Shown here: positions 34,912-43,002 of the stretch, piece by piece | Layout of the letters: the number at the start of each line of letters is the position of its first letter | How positions within the stretch are numbered: the stretch's first letter is position 1 | Source of the DNA: Planctomycetota bacterium | GTDB taxonomy: Bacteria > Planctomycetota > Phycisphaerae > Phycisphaerales > UBA1924 | Assembly (NCBI GenBank): GCA_018968885.1 | Contig: JAGWZK010000010.1 | Coordinates: 1-64,000, forward strand | DNA length: 64,000 bases | Direction of reading: 5' to 3' | Position numbers and translations under genes: made by a program | Notes under the pieces: model-generated | Told to the model about the DNA's origin: nothing | The model's database searches: none | The model's input: only the letters and a program-made list of their open reading frames with translations

Positions 34912-37089
34912 ATGCCCCCCGCCGACTCCATCGCACGCATCCACCACCTCCGCGATCTCCTCACTCGCGCCAATCGCGCCTACTACGTCGATGCCACATC
35001 CATCATGCCCGATTTGGAATTCGATCAACTCCTCACCGAGCTCGCCGAACTCGAATCCAAGCATCCCGAACTCGATGATCCCGCCAGCCCCACCAAGCGC
35101 GTCGGCGGCGAGCCCATCGACGGCTTCACGCAAGTCACTCACCGCGTTCCCATGCTCTCGATCGACAATTCCTACGACGAGTCCACCATCCGTGAGTGGG
35201 CCGCCCGCATGACTCGCGGCATTTCTGGCGACTCCGGCCTCTTCGCCTCCCCGCCCTCCCTCACCTTCGTCTGCGATCCCAAGATCGACGGTGTCGCACT
35301 CTCCATTCGCTACGAGAATGGCAAGCTCATCCACGCCGTCACCCGTGGCGACGGTGTCAAAGGCGATGATGTCACCCACGCCGCACGCGTCATCCGCGCC
35401 ATCCCCATGACGCTCGACAGCAAGACTCCACCCAAAGTCCTCGAAGTCCGTGGCGAAGTCTTCATGACCACCACCGAGTTCGCCCGGATCAACCGCGAAC
35501 TCGAAGACGCCGGCGAAGACCTTCTCGCCAATCCCCGCAACGCCACCGCAGGCACGATCAAGAACCTCGATCCCAACCTCATCGCCCGCCGCAAACTCTC
35601 CTTTCAGGCCCACGGTCGTGGCGACGTCGATCCCAACTTCGCCTCATCTCACACCGAGTTTCTCGCCAAGATCAAATCCCTCGGCATCCCCACCAATCCG
35701 CACACCAAATCCTGCTCCAGCGTTGATGAAGTCGTCGCCACCATCGCTGCCTTCGCTGACGCGCGCCGTTCTCTCCCTTACGCCACCGATGGCATGGTCA
35801 TCCGTCTCGATCGCTTTGATCAGCAGGCAGCCCTTGGCCTCACCAGCAAGAGCCCGCGCTGGATCACTGCGTACAAGTATCCCCCCGACCGCAAGTCCAC
35901 CATCCTGCTCGATGTGCTGCACCAGGTCGGCAAGACCGGCAAGATCACGCCCCGCGCTGTCATGCAGCCCGTGCACCTCGCTGGCACCACTGTGAAACAC
36001 GCCACCCTGCACAACTACGGCCAGATCCGCCAGAAAGACATACACATCGGCGACACCATCGAGATCGAGAAAGCCGGCGAAATCATTCCTTACGTCGTCG
36101 GCATCATCACCGAAAAGCGTCCCGCCGATGCCCGCCCCATCATCGCACCGGAAACCTGCCCCGAATGCAATGGCCCTGTTGAGCCCGAGTATCCCGATCC
36201 TTCCAACCCCACTCCCGAATCCGAATCCGCCCGCCGCTGCATCAATCCTGAGTGCCCCGCCCAAGTGCGTGAGAAACTCGTCTGGTTCTGTGGTCGCAAA
36301 CAAATGGATATCGACAGTCTGGGCGAAAAGACTATCGACCAGGTCCGGGCCGAAGCCCCCTCCATCCCCCTCAACTCCTTCGCCGACATCTTCCGCCTTC
36401 CCGAGCATCGCGCCACACTCCTCACCCTCGATCGCATGGGTGAAAAGAAAGTCGACAACCTTCTCGCCGGCATCGAAGCTGCCAAGTCTCGTGGCCTTGG
36501 CAAACTCCTTGCCGGCATGGGCATTCGCCACGTCGGCGACACCACCGGCAAACTCCTCGCTCGCAACTTCCGCGGCATCGACGATCTTCTCGCCGCCCCC
36601 GTTTACAAGCTCATGCCCATCGCCGTCAACCGCATGAGCCCCAAGAAGCGCATGGAACTCTTCAACCTCGATGCACCGTTACCCAATGAGTATGAAACCG
36701 GGCTCGGTGTCGACACCGCTCCGGCTGTCTACGCCTATCTCCACAGCCCAGTCGCTCAGCGCACATTCGCCGCGCTCAAGTCACTCGGTGTCTCCCTCGC
36801 CTCGGTCGACTACATCGATCCCACCCGCGCCCCAACCACCACCGACTCTCCCGTCACGGGCAAGACCATCGTCATCACCGGCACCCTCACCAAATGGGAA
36901 CGCACCGAACTCGCCGAAGCCCTGGAAAGACTCGGTGCCAAAGTCACCGACTCGGTCAGCAAAAAAACCCACATCCTCATCGTCGGCAAATCCGCCGGAA
37001 GCAAACTCGCCAAGGCCGAATCCCTCGGCATCCCCACTTGGGATGAAGCCAAACTCCACGCTGAACTCGGCACACTGCTTGGTCGATAG
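34912..37089 (+). CDS. ligA: NAD-dependent DNA ligase
   Basis: 725 residues. It seals nicks in DNA. Domain Ia has Y-V-D and SIDN motifs, and the adenylation site is CDPKIDGVALSIRYENG with the KxDG Lys. The OB fold follows, then a four-cysteine zinc finger (CPECNGP and CINPECP), helix-hairpin-helix repeats around GLGKLLAGMGIRHVGDTTG, and a C-terminal BRCT domain (GKTIVITGTL...KVTDSVSKKTHILIVG). Length and order are normal. The downstream CYTH gene follows after 52 bp. Confidence 0.97.
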   Translation: MPPADSIARIHHLRDLLTRANRAYYVDATSIMPDLEFDQLLTELAELESKHPELDDPASPTKRVGGEPIDGFTQVTHRVPMLSIDNSYDESTIREWAARMTRGISGDSGLFASPPSLTFVCDPKIDGVALSIRYENGKLIHAVTRGDGVKGDDVTHAARVIRAIPMTLDSKTPPKVLEVRGEVFMTTTEFARINRELEDAGEDLLANPRNATAGTIKNLDPNLIARRKLSFQAHGRGDVDPNFASSHTEFLAKIKSLGIPTNPHTKSCSSVDEVVATIAAFADARRSLPYATDGMVIRLDRFDQQAALGLTSKSPRWITAYKYPPDRKSTILLDVLHQVGKTGKITPRAVMQPVHLAGTTVKHATLHNYGQIRQKDIHIGDTIEIEKAGEIIPYVVGIITEKRPADARPIIAPETCPECNGPVEPEYPDPSNPTPESESARRCINPECPAQVREKLVWFCGRKQMDIDSLGEKTIDQVRAEAPSIPLNSFADIFRLPEHRATLLTLDRMGEKKVDNLLAGIEAAKSRGLGKLLAGMGIRHVGDTTGKLLARNFRGIDDLLAAPVYKLMPIAVNRMSPKKRMELFNLDAPLPNEYETGLGVDTAPAVYAYLHSPVAQRTFAALKSLGVSLASVDYIDPTRAPTTTDSPVTGKTIVITGTLTKWERTELAEALERLGAKVTDSVSKKTHILIVGKSAGSKLAKAESLGIPTWDEAKLHAELGTLLGR

Positions 37090-37141
37090 CTTGTTTGGCC
37101 GATAACTCTCTACCCACTTGAGGTGATTTCACAGGTCTCAC

Positions 37142-37714
37142 ATGCAGAACGTTGAGTGCAAATACGAACTGCGCGATCTGCCACTGGCACGCTCTATCGC
37201 ACGCGCCATCGGCTCCACTTTCATCGGCAACCTCAAACAAAAAGACACCTACTACCGCCTCACCACCGGCCGCCTTAAACGCCGTGAGTGCATCGGCGAG
37301 CCACCCGAATACATCTTCTACGACCGAAGCGACGATTCGCGTCCGCGGCTGTCCAGTTTCATGATCTACACCCAATCCGAAGCACAAACGCGCTTTGGTT
37401 CTCATCCCCTCCCAGTGTGGATCAACGTCTTCAAAACCCGCGAACTCTTCATGGTTGAAAATGTCCGCATCCACCTCGACACTGTCGAGGATCTCGGCAC
37501 GTTCCTCGAATTTGAGGCGCTCGTCTCTCCCAGCCACCACATGAGCCAGTGCCACTCCATCCTCAACATCCTCAAAGCCAAATTCGCTCCAGCCCTTGGC
37601 GAACCCCTCAGCACTTCCTATTCCGACCTTCTGGCACAGAAGCAAACCGCGCACATCCCCACTCCACTTCCAGCGATTGATCTTCCCGAAATAGAGCCCC
37701 CTAAACGCCCGTAA
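37142..37714 (+). CDS. CYTH-domain protein (class IV adenylate cyclase-like)
   Basis: 190 residues. NVECKYEL supplies a reduced ExExK signature; QKDTYYRLTTGRLKRRE, EYIFYDRSD and FLEFEALV follow the CyaB/thiamine-triphosphatase fold with its run of charged strand residues. CYTH proteins bind triphosphates with metal. The substrate could be ATP, a tri- or polyphosphate, and the sequence does not decide. The last 40 residues are Pro-rich and not part of the domain. Confidence 0.75.
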   Translation: MQNVECKYELRDLPLARSIARAIGSTFIGNLKQKDTYYRLTTGRLKRRECIGEPPEYIFYDRSDDSRPRLSSFMIYTQSEAQTRFGSHPLPVWINVFKTRELFMVENVRIHLDTVEDLGTFLEFEALVSPSHHMSQCHSILNILKAKFAPALGEPLSTSYSDLLAQKQTAHIPTPLPAIDLPEIEPPKRP

Positions 37715-37790
37715 ATCCACTATTTCATTTTGAAATCAGCGTTATTATCGGCGACGTTGTCAGTTGCCGCTAGCTCTCCTCACGTCCCAC

Positions 37791-37819
37791 TTGACGCGCG
37801 AGGCATATGTTTGTATTCT
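37791..37819 (+). promoter_or_regulatory. Sigma70-type promoter of the UDP-sugar pyrophosphorylase gene
   Basis: TTGACG (37791-37796) and TATTCT (37814-37819) are separated by 17 bases. The expected start near 37826 leaves a leader of about 60 nt, and the upstream CYTH gene has ended. Confidence 0.65.
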
Positions 37820-37887
37820 GATTGGGTAATTGCGCGTCGGCAAGGCTTTGCTGGCGTGCCCTCTCTCCACATCACCAAAGGATCACC

Positions 37888-39315
37888 ATGTCCACTCCCT
37901 CTTTCCCGACTCTCACCCAAGCCCTCGCTTCCATCAACCAATCTCACCTTCTCACCTATTACCCCTCCCTCTCGCCAGATTCTCAATCCAAACTCCTCGC
38001 CCAGATCAAAGCTCTCGACCTCCGTCACATTCCCAAGTGGGTCTCTGAATACGTCACTGCCAAGCCCGACGCCACCACCGCCTCCACCTCCATCAACCCC
38101 GCGCCGTACTACGCCATTCACGACACTTCTTGGGATCGCTCCAAGTACGCCAAGGTCGGCGAACAACTCCTCCGCGATGGCAAAGTCGCCGCCTTCACCG
38201 TCGCCGGTGGCCAGGGCACGCGGCTCGGCTACGACGGCCCCAAGGGGTGCTATCCCGCCACCCCCATCACCAACAAACCACTCTTTCAGGTTTTCGCCGA
38301 GGGGCTTCTCGCCGCTGGCCGCAAATACGGTCGCCCGATTCCCTGGTACATCATGACTAGCCCCTTGAATCACGCACAGACCGTCGCCTTTTTCACTCAA
38401 CACTCGCACTTCGGCCTCAACGCCAAAGACGTGAAATTCTTCGAACAAGGCGTCATGCCGTCCTTCGACATGGTCAGTGGCAAGATCCTCCTCGCTGCCA
38501 AAGACGAACTCGCCACCAACCCGGATGGTCACGGCGGAGCCATCCGCGCCCTCGACATCAGTGGCTCCATCGCCGATATGCAATCTCGCGGCATCGCCTA
38601 CCTCTCCTACTTTCAGGTCGATAACCCCAGCGTCAACATCGTCGACCCGGTCTTCCTCGGACTGCACGCCGCGGCTCCCGACTCCAGTGGCGAAATGTCG
38701 AGCAAAATGGTCCGCAAAGCAGGGCCCGACGAAAAAGTCGGCGTCTTTGTCTCCATCGATGGACGCACGCAGGTCATGGAATATTCCGACATGCCGCCGG
38801 CACTTTCCAAAGCCACTCTTGCTGACGGCTCTCTGAAGTTCCCCGGTGGCTCCATCGCCATCCACATCATCAGCGTCGAATTCCTCTCGCGCATGGCCAG
38901 CGATGCCCGCTTTGCCCTTCCCTTCCATCGCGCTGAAAAGAAGGTGCCGCACGTCGACCTCTCCACCGGCAACCTCGTCAACCCGGAAAGGCCCAACGCC
39001 GTCAAACTCGAGAAGTTCATTTTCGATGCGCTCCCACTTTGCAAGAATTCTTTGGTCTACGAAACCGACCGGCTGGAAGAGTTCGCCCCCATCAAAAATG
39101 CCACCGGTACTGATAGCGCCGAATCAAGCAAAGACCTGCAATCCACCCGCGCTGCACGCTGGCTCGAATCCGTCGGAGTCAAGGTGCCGCGGCATACCAA
39201 CGGCACTGTCAACGCCCTCATCGAACTTTCCCCCCTCACCGCAATCGCGCCCGAAGACCTCAAGTCCAAAGCCGCATCCATCAAGATTGATCCCGGTGCG
39301 CGAATCACCCTCTGA
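37888..39315 (+). CDS. UDPGP-family UDP-sugar pyrophosphorylase
   Basis: 475 residues. The nucleotide-binding motif is VAGGQGTRLGYDGPKGCYP, followed by YIMTSPLNHAQTVAFF, FFEQGVMPSFD and YFQVDNPSVNIVDP. This is the eukaryote-like UDPGP type 1 family, which includes UDP-GlcNAc and UDP-glucose/galactose pyrophosphorylases; PKGCYPATPITNKPLFQ is closer to the UDP-GlcNAc branch. It makes UDP-activated sugars for cell-surface glycans. The ATG at 37888 is preferred to an upstream one at 37822, which would fall at or before the predicted transcription start. The next gene begins 5 bp after its stop. Confidence 0.88.
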   Translation: MSTPSFPTLTQALASINQSHLLTYYPSLSPDSQSKLLAQIKALDLRHIPKWVSEYVTAKPDATTASTSINPAPYYAIHDTSWDRSKYAKVGEQLLRDGKVAAFTVAGGQGTRLGYDGPKGCYPATPITNKPLFQVFAEGLLAAGRKYGRPIPWYIMTSPLNHAQTVAFFTQHSHFGLNAKDVKFFEQGVMPSFDMVSGKILLAAKDELATNPDGHGGAIRALDISGSIADMQSRGIAYLSYFQVDNPSVNIVDPVFLGLHAAAPDSSGEMSSKMVRKAGPDEKVGVFVSIDGRTQVMEYSDMPPALSKATLADGSLKFPGGSIAIHIISVEFLSRMASDARFALPFHRAEKKVPHVDLSTGNLVNPERPNAVKLEKFIFDALPLCKNSLVYETDRLEEFAPIKNATGTDSAESSKDLQSTRAARWLESVGVKVPRHTNGTVNALIELSPLTAIAPEDLKSKAASIKIDPGARITL

Positions 39316-39320
39316 TCCTC

Positions 39321-40199
39321 ATGTCTCTCGACACTCCCAAAGTCCCCGGGGTTCCCGACCGTTTCGCGCAGTTCCCCTCCGAACTCGCGGCACGGGTTCG
39401 CACCATGCGCTTGGGCGCATCGTCTATCCCCACGCTTCTTGCCCATCCTGATTGGGTCACACCCGCGCCCGTGATGATCTGGCTGCATGGGCGCACCGTC
39501 TCCAAGGAACTCGACCCCGGCCGCTACCTGCGCTGGCTCCGCGCTGGCATCGCCACCTGCGCGATCGACCTACCCGGTCATGGTGAACGCTTCGATGAAT
39601 CCATGCAGCTCCCCGAGTGCACTCTCGACATCCTCCTGCAGGCGGTCGGCGAGATCGATCAGATCACCGCCGCGCTTTCCAGCCCACACTTTCGCGGATG
39701 CTTCGACCAGTCGCGCTTCGGCATCGGTGGCATGAGCGCTGGAGGCATGACCACGCTCCGCCGCCTCTGCGATCCTCATCCATTCACTTGCGCGGCCATC
39801 GAGGGCGCGACCGGCTGGCTCGAAGGGCTCTATGCCCCACTGCGCTCTGGCATGCCGGTACGCTCATCAACCTTGCCTCAACACCCTCAGGACAAGATCA
39901 AAGCCCTCGATCCCACCCGCCGCCTTGCGAGTTTCAAGCCCCTTCCGCTTCTGGTGCTGCACTCTGAAAAAGATGAAGTCGTGCCGTGGGCAGGAATGCG
40001 GGTGTTTCTCTCCAATCTCAAGGATCGCTACATCGTGGCGGGTGCCGATGCATCCCTGATCGAAATCAAGACCTGGCCCACCACCGGCGCACCCCAGGAA
40101 CACAGTGGCTTTGGTCGCGTCAGTGCTGAAGCCAAAACCGTCCAGACCGATTTTCTGGCACGCCATCTGGGTGCTACCCCGATCGAGGCCAACGCATGA
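39321..40199 (+). CDS. Alpha/beta hydrolase (dienelactone-hydrolase-like)
   Basis: 292 residues. It has MIWLHGRTVSKEL near the oxyanion hole, the DLPGHGER strand turn, the nucleophile elbow GMSAGG, a VLHSEKDEVVPW segment with the acid Asp, and a HSGFG near the end with the likely catalytic His. It is cytoplasmic, with no signal peptide. The substrate is unknown. Its end overlaps the patatin gene by 4 bp (ATGA), so the two are translationally linked and probably share a lipid or ester-related role. Confidence 0.82.
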   Translation: MSLDTPKVPGVPDRFAQFPSELAARVRTMRLGASSIPTLLAHPDWVTPAPVMIWLHGRTVSKELDPGRYLRWLRAGIATCAIDLPGHGERFDESMQLPECTLDILLQAVGEIDQITAALSSPHFRGCFDQSRFGIGGMSAGGMTTLRRLCDPHPFTCAAIEGATGWLEGLYAPLRSGMPVRSSTLPQHPQDKIKALDPTRRLASFKPLPLLVLHSEKDEVVPWAGMRVFLSNLKDRYIVAGADASLIEIKTWPTTGAPQEHSGFGRVSAEAKTVQTDFLARHLGATPIEANA

Positions 40200-41446
40200 T
40201 CTACCGACTTTTGCACATCCTCGCATGCGTCTCGCTCCTCGCGTGTCTCATCATGCCACTCAGTGGCTGCGCGGTCAATCGCCCAACCCAGACCACCGAA
40301 GAACTCGAGCGCATGCGCATCGAACGTCTGCGTGACATCGACAAATACCGTCAGATCACACTCGATCGGTATGTGCAGCGCATGAAGATTGATGCCGATG
40401 CATTTCATGCTGGCGTCGACACCTCTCCGACCTTCGACATTCTCATCCTCTCAGGCGGTGGAGATTACGGTGCATTCGGAGCTGGCTTCCTCCAAGGATG
40501 GGGTTCGGTCAAGGACGCGACCATGCATCGTCCCACGTTTGATGTGGTGACTGGCGTCAGCACAGGCGCGCTGATCGCGCCCTTCGCGTTATTGGGCGAT
40601 GAGACTTCCTACAAACGCATTACCAAGCTCTATCGAAATCCCAAGGAGGATTGGGCTTCGCTCAAGGACATCTTTTTCTTTCTGCCCGGGCGCGAGTCCT
40701 TCATGAGCACCAAGGGGTTGCGTCGCGACTTGGAACGCGAAGTCGATGTCGAGGTCATCCGCCGCATCGCTCAGGCCGAACGTGAGGGTCGCACCCTTTC
40801 CATCGGCACGACAAACCTGGATCTGGGCGTCCAGCATCCATGGGATCTCACCGCCGAGGCAAAAAAGTTTGTCGAGCGTGGAGTACCCGGTCGGTTCTAC
40901 GACATTCTCATGGCTTCCGCCGCGATTCCCGCGGCGTTTCCACCTGTCGTCATCGATGGTGCACTCTATGTCGATGGCGGCACCACCGGCAACATCCTCT
41001 TCCTCAACGTCATGCACCCCGACGATTCGCCTCTTGGCGTATATCAGAAGCGATACCCCAATCAACCCGTTCCGCGTTTCCGATACTGGATCATCATCAA
41101 TAACCAGCTCGGCGCCGAACCCCGCATCATTCAGCCCACGTGGATCAGCATCACTGAAGCCAGTGTCTCCACCGCCATCCGCGCCAGCACCCTTGGCTCA
41201 CTCCGCCAACTCATGCTTCAAGCCGAAGTTCTCCGCCGTCAGAATGTCGATGTTGAGTTCCGCTATGTCGCCATACCCGACTCTTGGCGTCCGCCCAAGG
41301 CCGGCATCTTCGTCAAAGAGACCATGGAATCACTCGCCGATCTTGGCATGCAGATGGGGTCGGATCCCAAGGCGTGGCAAAGTGATCTCTTTCCCCAGTT
41401 GCTGAAGGAAGATCAGCCGGTGTCTCCAGAAGAACATCAGCCCTGA
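40196..41446 (+). CDS. Patatin-like phospholipase lipoprotein
   Basis: 416 residues. The signal peptide ends in the lipobox LSGC (Cys near residue 23). The patatin domain has the oxyanion motif SGGGDYGAFGAGF, the nucleophile GVSTGAL and the dyad Asp in DGG (ALYVDGGTTGN). It is a membrane-anchored, periplasm-facing acyl hydrolase. It overlaps the hydrolase gene by 4 bp. The stop is 21 bp from the convergent tRNA-binding-domain gene. Confidence 0.9.
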   Translation: MIYRLLHILACVSLLACLIMPLSGCAVNRPTQTTEELERMRIERLRDIDKYRQITLDRYVQRMKIDADAFHAGVDTSPTFDILILSGGGDYGAFGAGFLQGWGSVKDATMHRPTFDVVTGVSTGALIAPFALLGDETSYKRITKLYRNPKEDWASLKDIFFFLPGRESFMSTKGLRRDLEREVDVEVIRRIAQAEREGRTLSIGTTNLDLGVQHPWDLTAEAKKFVERGVPGRFYDILMASAAIPAAFPPVVIDGALYVDGGTTGNILFLNVMHPDDSPLGVYQKRYPNQPVPRFRYWIIINNQLGAEPRIIQPTWISITEASVSTAIRASTLGSLRQLMLQAEVLRRQNVDVEFRYVAIPDSWRPPKAGIFVKETMESLADLGMQMGSDPKAWQSDLFPQLLKEDQPVSPEEHQP

Positions 41447-41467
41447 CATCAAAAAGTCAGGCTACTC

Positions 41468-41908
41468 TCACGACACAATCGCCCCCGGCGCGATATCAGT
41501 CGATGGCATCAAAATCACCACGCGACGATCCGCGTTCGGATTTGCCGGGTCCTTGGGTGCGTCGCTCGCCGCCAGCAACATGCCACGTGACTCTTCCCCA
41601 CGGATCACGCGAGGAGCGAGATTGGCGACGATGATGATGGAGCGTCCGACCAATTCCTCAGCCGTGTAATGCCCGCGAATACCCGCGCAGATCTGCCGAG
41701 GAGTGCCCGAGCCATCATCCAACTGGAGCTTGAACAGGCGATCCGCCGACGGGTGATTCTCGGCGTGCACAATCTTGGCGACTCGCAGATCGACCTTCGC
41801 GAATTCATCAAATGTGATCGTTGGCTTGGAAACCGGGCCGACAACAGGAGCAGCGGCAGCGGGCGCAGCAGTAGAAACCGGAGCAGGAGTACCAGTGGGC
41901 TGTGTCAT
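41468..41908 (-). CDS. Stand-alone tRNA-binding (EMAP/MetG-beta-like) domain
   Basis: 146 residues. After a Pro/Ala/Val-rich leader of about 35 residues comes an OB-fold: ITFDEFAKVDLRVAKIVHAENHPSADRLFKLQLD, QICAGI, NLAPRVIRGEESRGMLLAAS. This matches the C-terminal domain of methionyl-tRNA synthetase, here a separate gene; a CsaA-type chaperone is the alternative. The ATG at 41908 has GAGG about ten bases upstream. It lies 26 bp after the 355-residue protein and may be the last gene of that cluster. Confidence 0.85.
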   Translation of the reverse strand: MTQPTGTPAPVSTAAPAAAAPVVGPVSKPTITFDEFAKVDLRVAKIVHAENHPSADRLFKLQLDDGSGTPRQICAGIRGHYTAEELVGRSIIIVANLAPRVIRGEESRGMLLAASDAPKDPANPNADRRVVILMPSTDIAPGAIVS

Positions 41909-41934
41909 TTCGATCAATCCTCATCAAACCCCAA

Positions 41935-43002
41935 TCACTTGGGCTGATCCGGCACTTCCGAATCCCGCCGCGGCTGACTGTAGTTCGGGGCAATCAGCGA
42001 CGGCTGTTTCTTGGGCTGCCGCGCCTGCTGAATCTCCGCCCCACTCTTTCCCGAGTTCAGTTCCTCGCGATTCATCCACACCCCATCGCGAAACAGGGGC
42101 CGCGTGACATCCACACCCATTGCCCTCGCCAATGCTCTGGGGTCCGGATCGCGTAGGGGCGAATCTCCATCGGCCGTCACAATCGCCGACCACGAAGACT
42201 GAATCCCCGACAGCAGCCGCGACTCCAGCCGTAACTGGTTTACCAGTTCAAATTCGGACAGTGCCAAGCCGGGCCTGCCCCGGCACACCGCACACACCTT
42301 GGCTTCTCCCGCCGCGCTTGGAGTTCGTGCCTTGACGATGTACCGCTCATTGTTGCAATGTGAGCACGGCCACTTGTCGGCAGCGTCGATGATCCGGGCT
42401 GCCCCACCCGGCCCACCACCCGTCAGCAAACGCTCGTACCGCGTCAGTGTCGCTTTCACTTCGGGCTTGGCCAAGAGATTTCTTGCAGTCACTCCATCGC
42501 CCGCCCGCACCGCACCCAGCACCATCGCCACCTGCAACGCCAAAGACTCTGACACGCCCGACATATCCGCACCTTGCGCCAGTCCGGCATAGCGGCTGTC
42601 CACCGCCGCGGCCACACTCAGCAGCCACTCTTGATCTCTGGCACTGCTGACCTTGGTGAGCAGTACGCACGCCGATGCCGCCAGCCCCGGCTTCTGCTCA
42701 CCACCGGCATCGCGCTTGCCACTGACTCGATCCAGTTCAAAGGCGTGCACCAGCATCGCCTGCGCCAGGCGTGCATCGGCATACGTAACGTGAATCTCTG
42801 CCAGCTCCTCACCCAGATCAAAGTACTTCTGCGCGGTCGAGCCATCCAGGGATTCCATCTCGCGTTTGATCTCTGCGATGCGTGTAAGTGTGCCCACCGA
42901 AACGCTCGTCGTTGCAGGTGCCGACACCTGTGCCCTTGCAACGCACTGCGCCAGCACGCTCAAGATGCTCGCTACGGCCATGCACGTCAGTCGGTGCGTC
43001 AC
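41935..43002 (-). CDS. Secreted protein with a CxxC...CxxC motif, unknown function
   Basis: 355 residues. The GTG start (GTGA) overlaps the upstream stop by 4 bp. A signal peptide (RLTCMAVASILSVLAQCVARAQ) precedes an Ala-rich helical region; a two-CxxC site (WPCSHCNNERY, then VCAVCRG) lies near residues 220-255 and could bind zinc or a redox metal. The Pro/Gln-rich tail is disordered. No family is recognised. It is the fifth gene of the vWA cluster. Confidence 0.65.
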   Translation of the reverse strand: MTHRLTCMAVASILSVLAQCVARAQVSAPATTSVSVGTLTRIAEIKREMESLDGSTAQKYFDLGEELAEIHVTYADARLAQAMLVHAFELDRVSGKRDAGGEQKPGLAASACVLLTKVSSARDQEWLLSVAAAVDSRYAGLAQGADMSGVSESLALQVAMVLGAVRAGDGVTARNLLAKPEVKATLTRYERLLTGGGPGGAARIIDAADKWPCSHCNNERYIVKARTPSAAGEAKVCAVCRGRPGLALSEFELVNQLRLESRLLSGIQSSWSAIVTADGDSPLRDPDPRALARAMGVDVTRPLFRDGVWMNREELNSGKSGAEIQQARQPKKQPSLIAPNYSQPRRDSEVPDQPK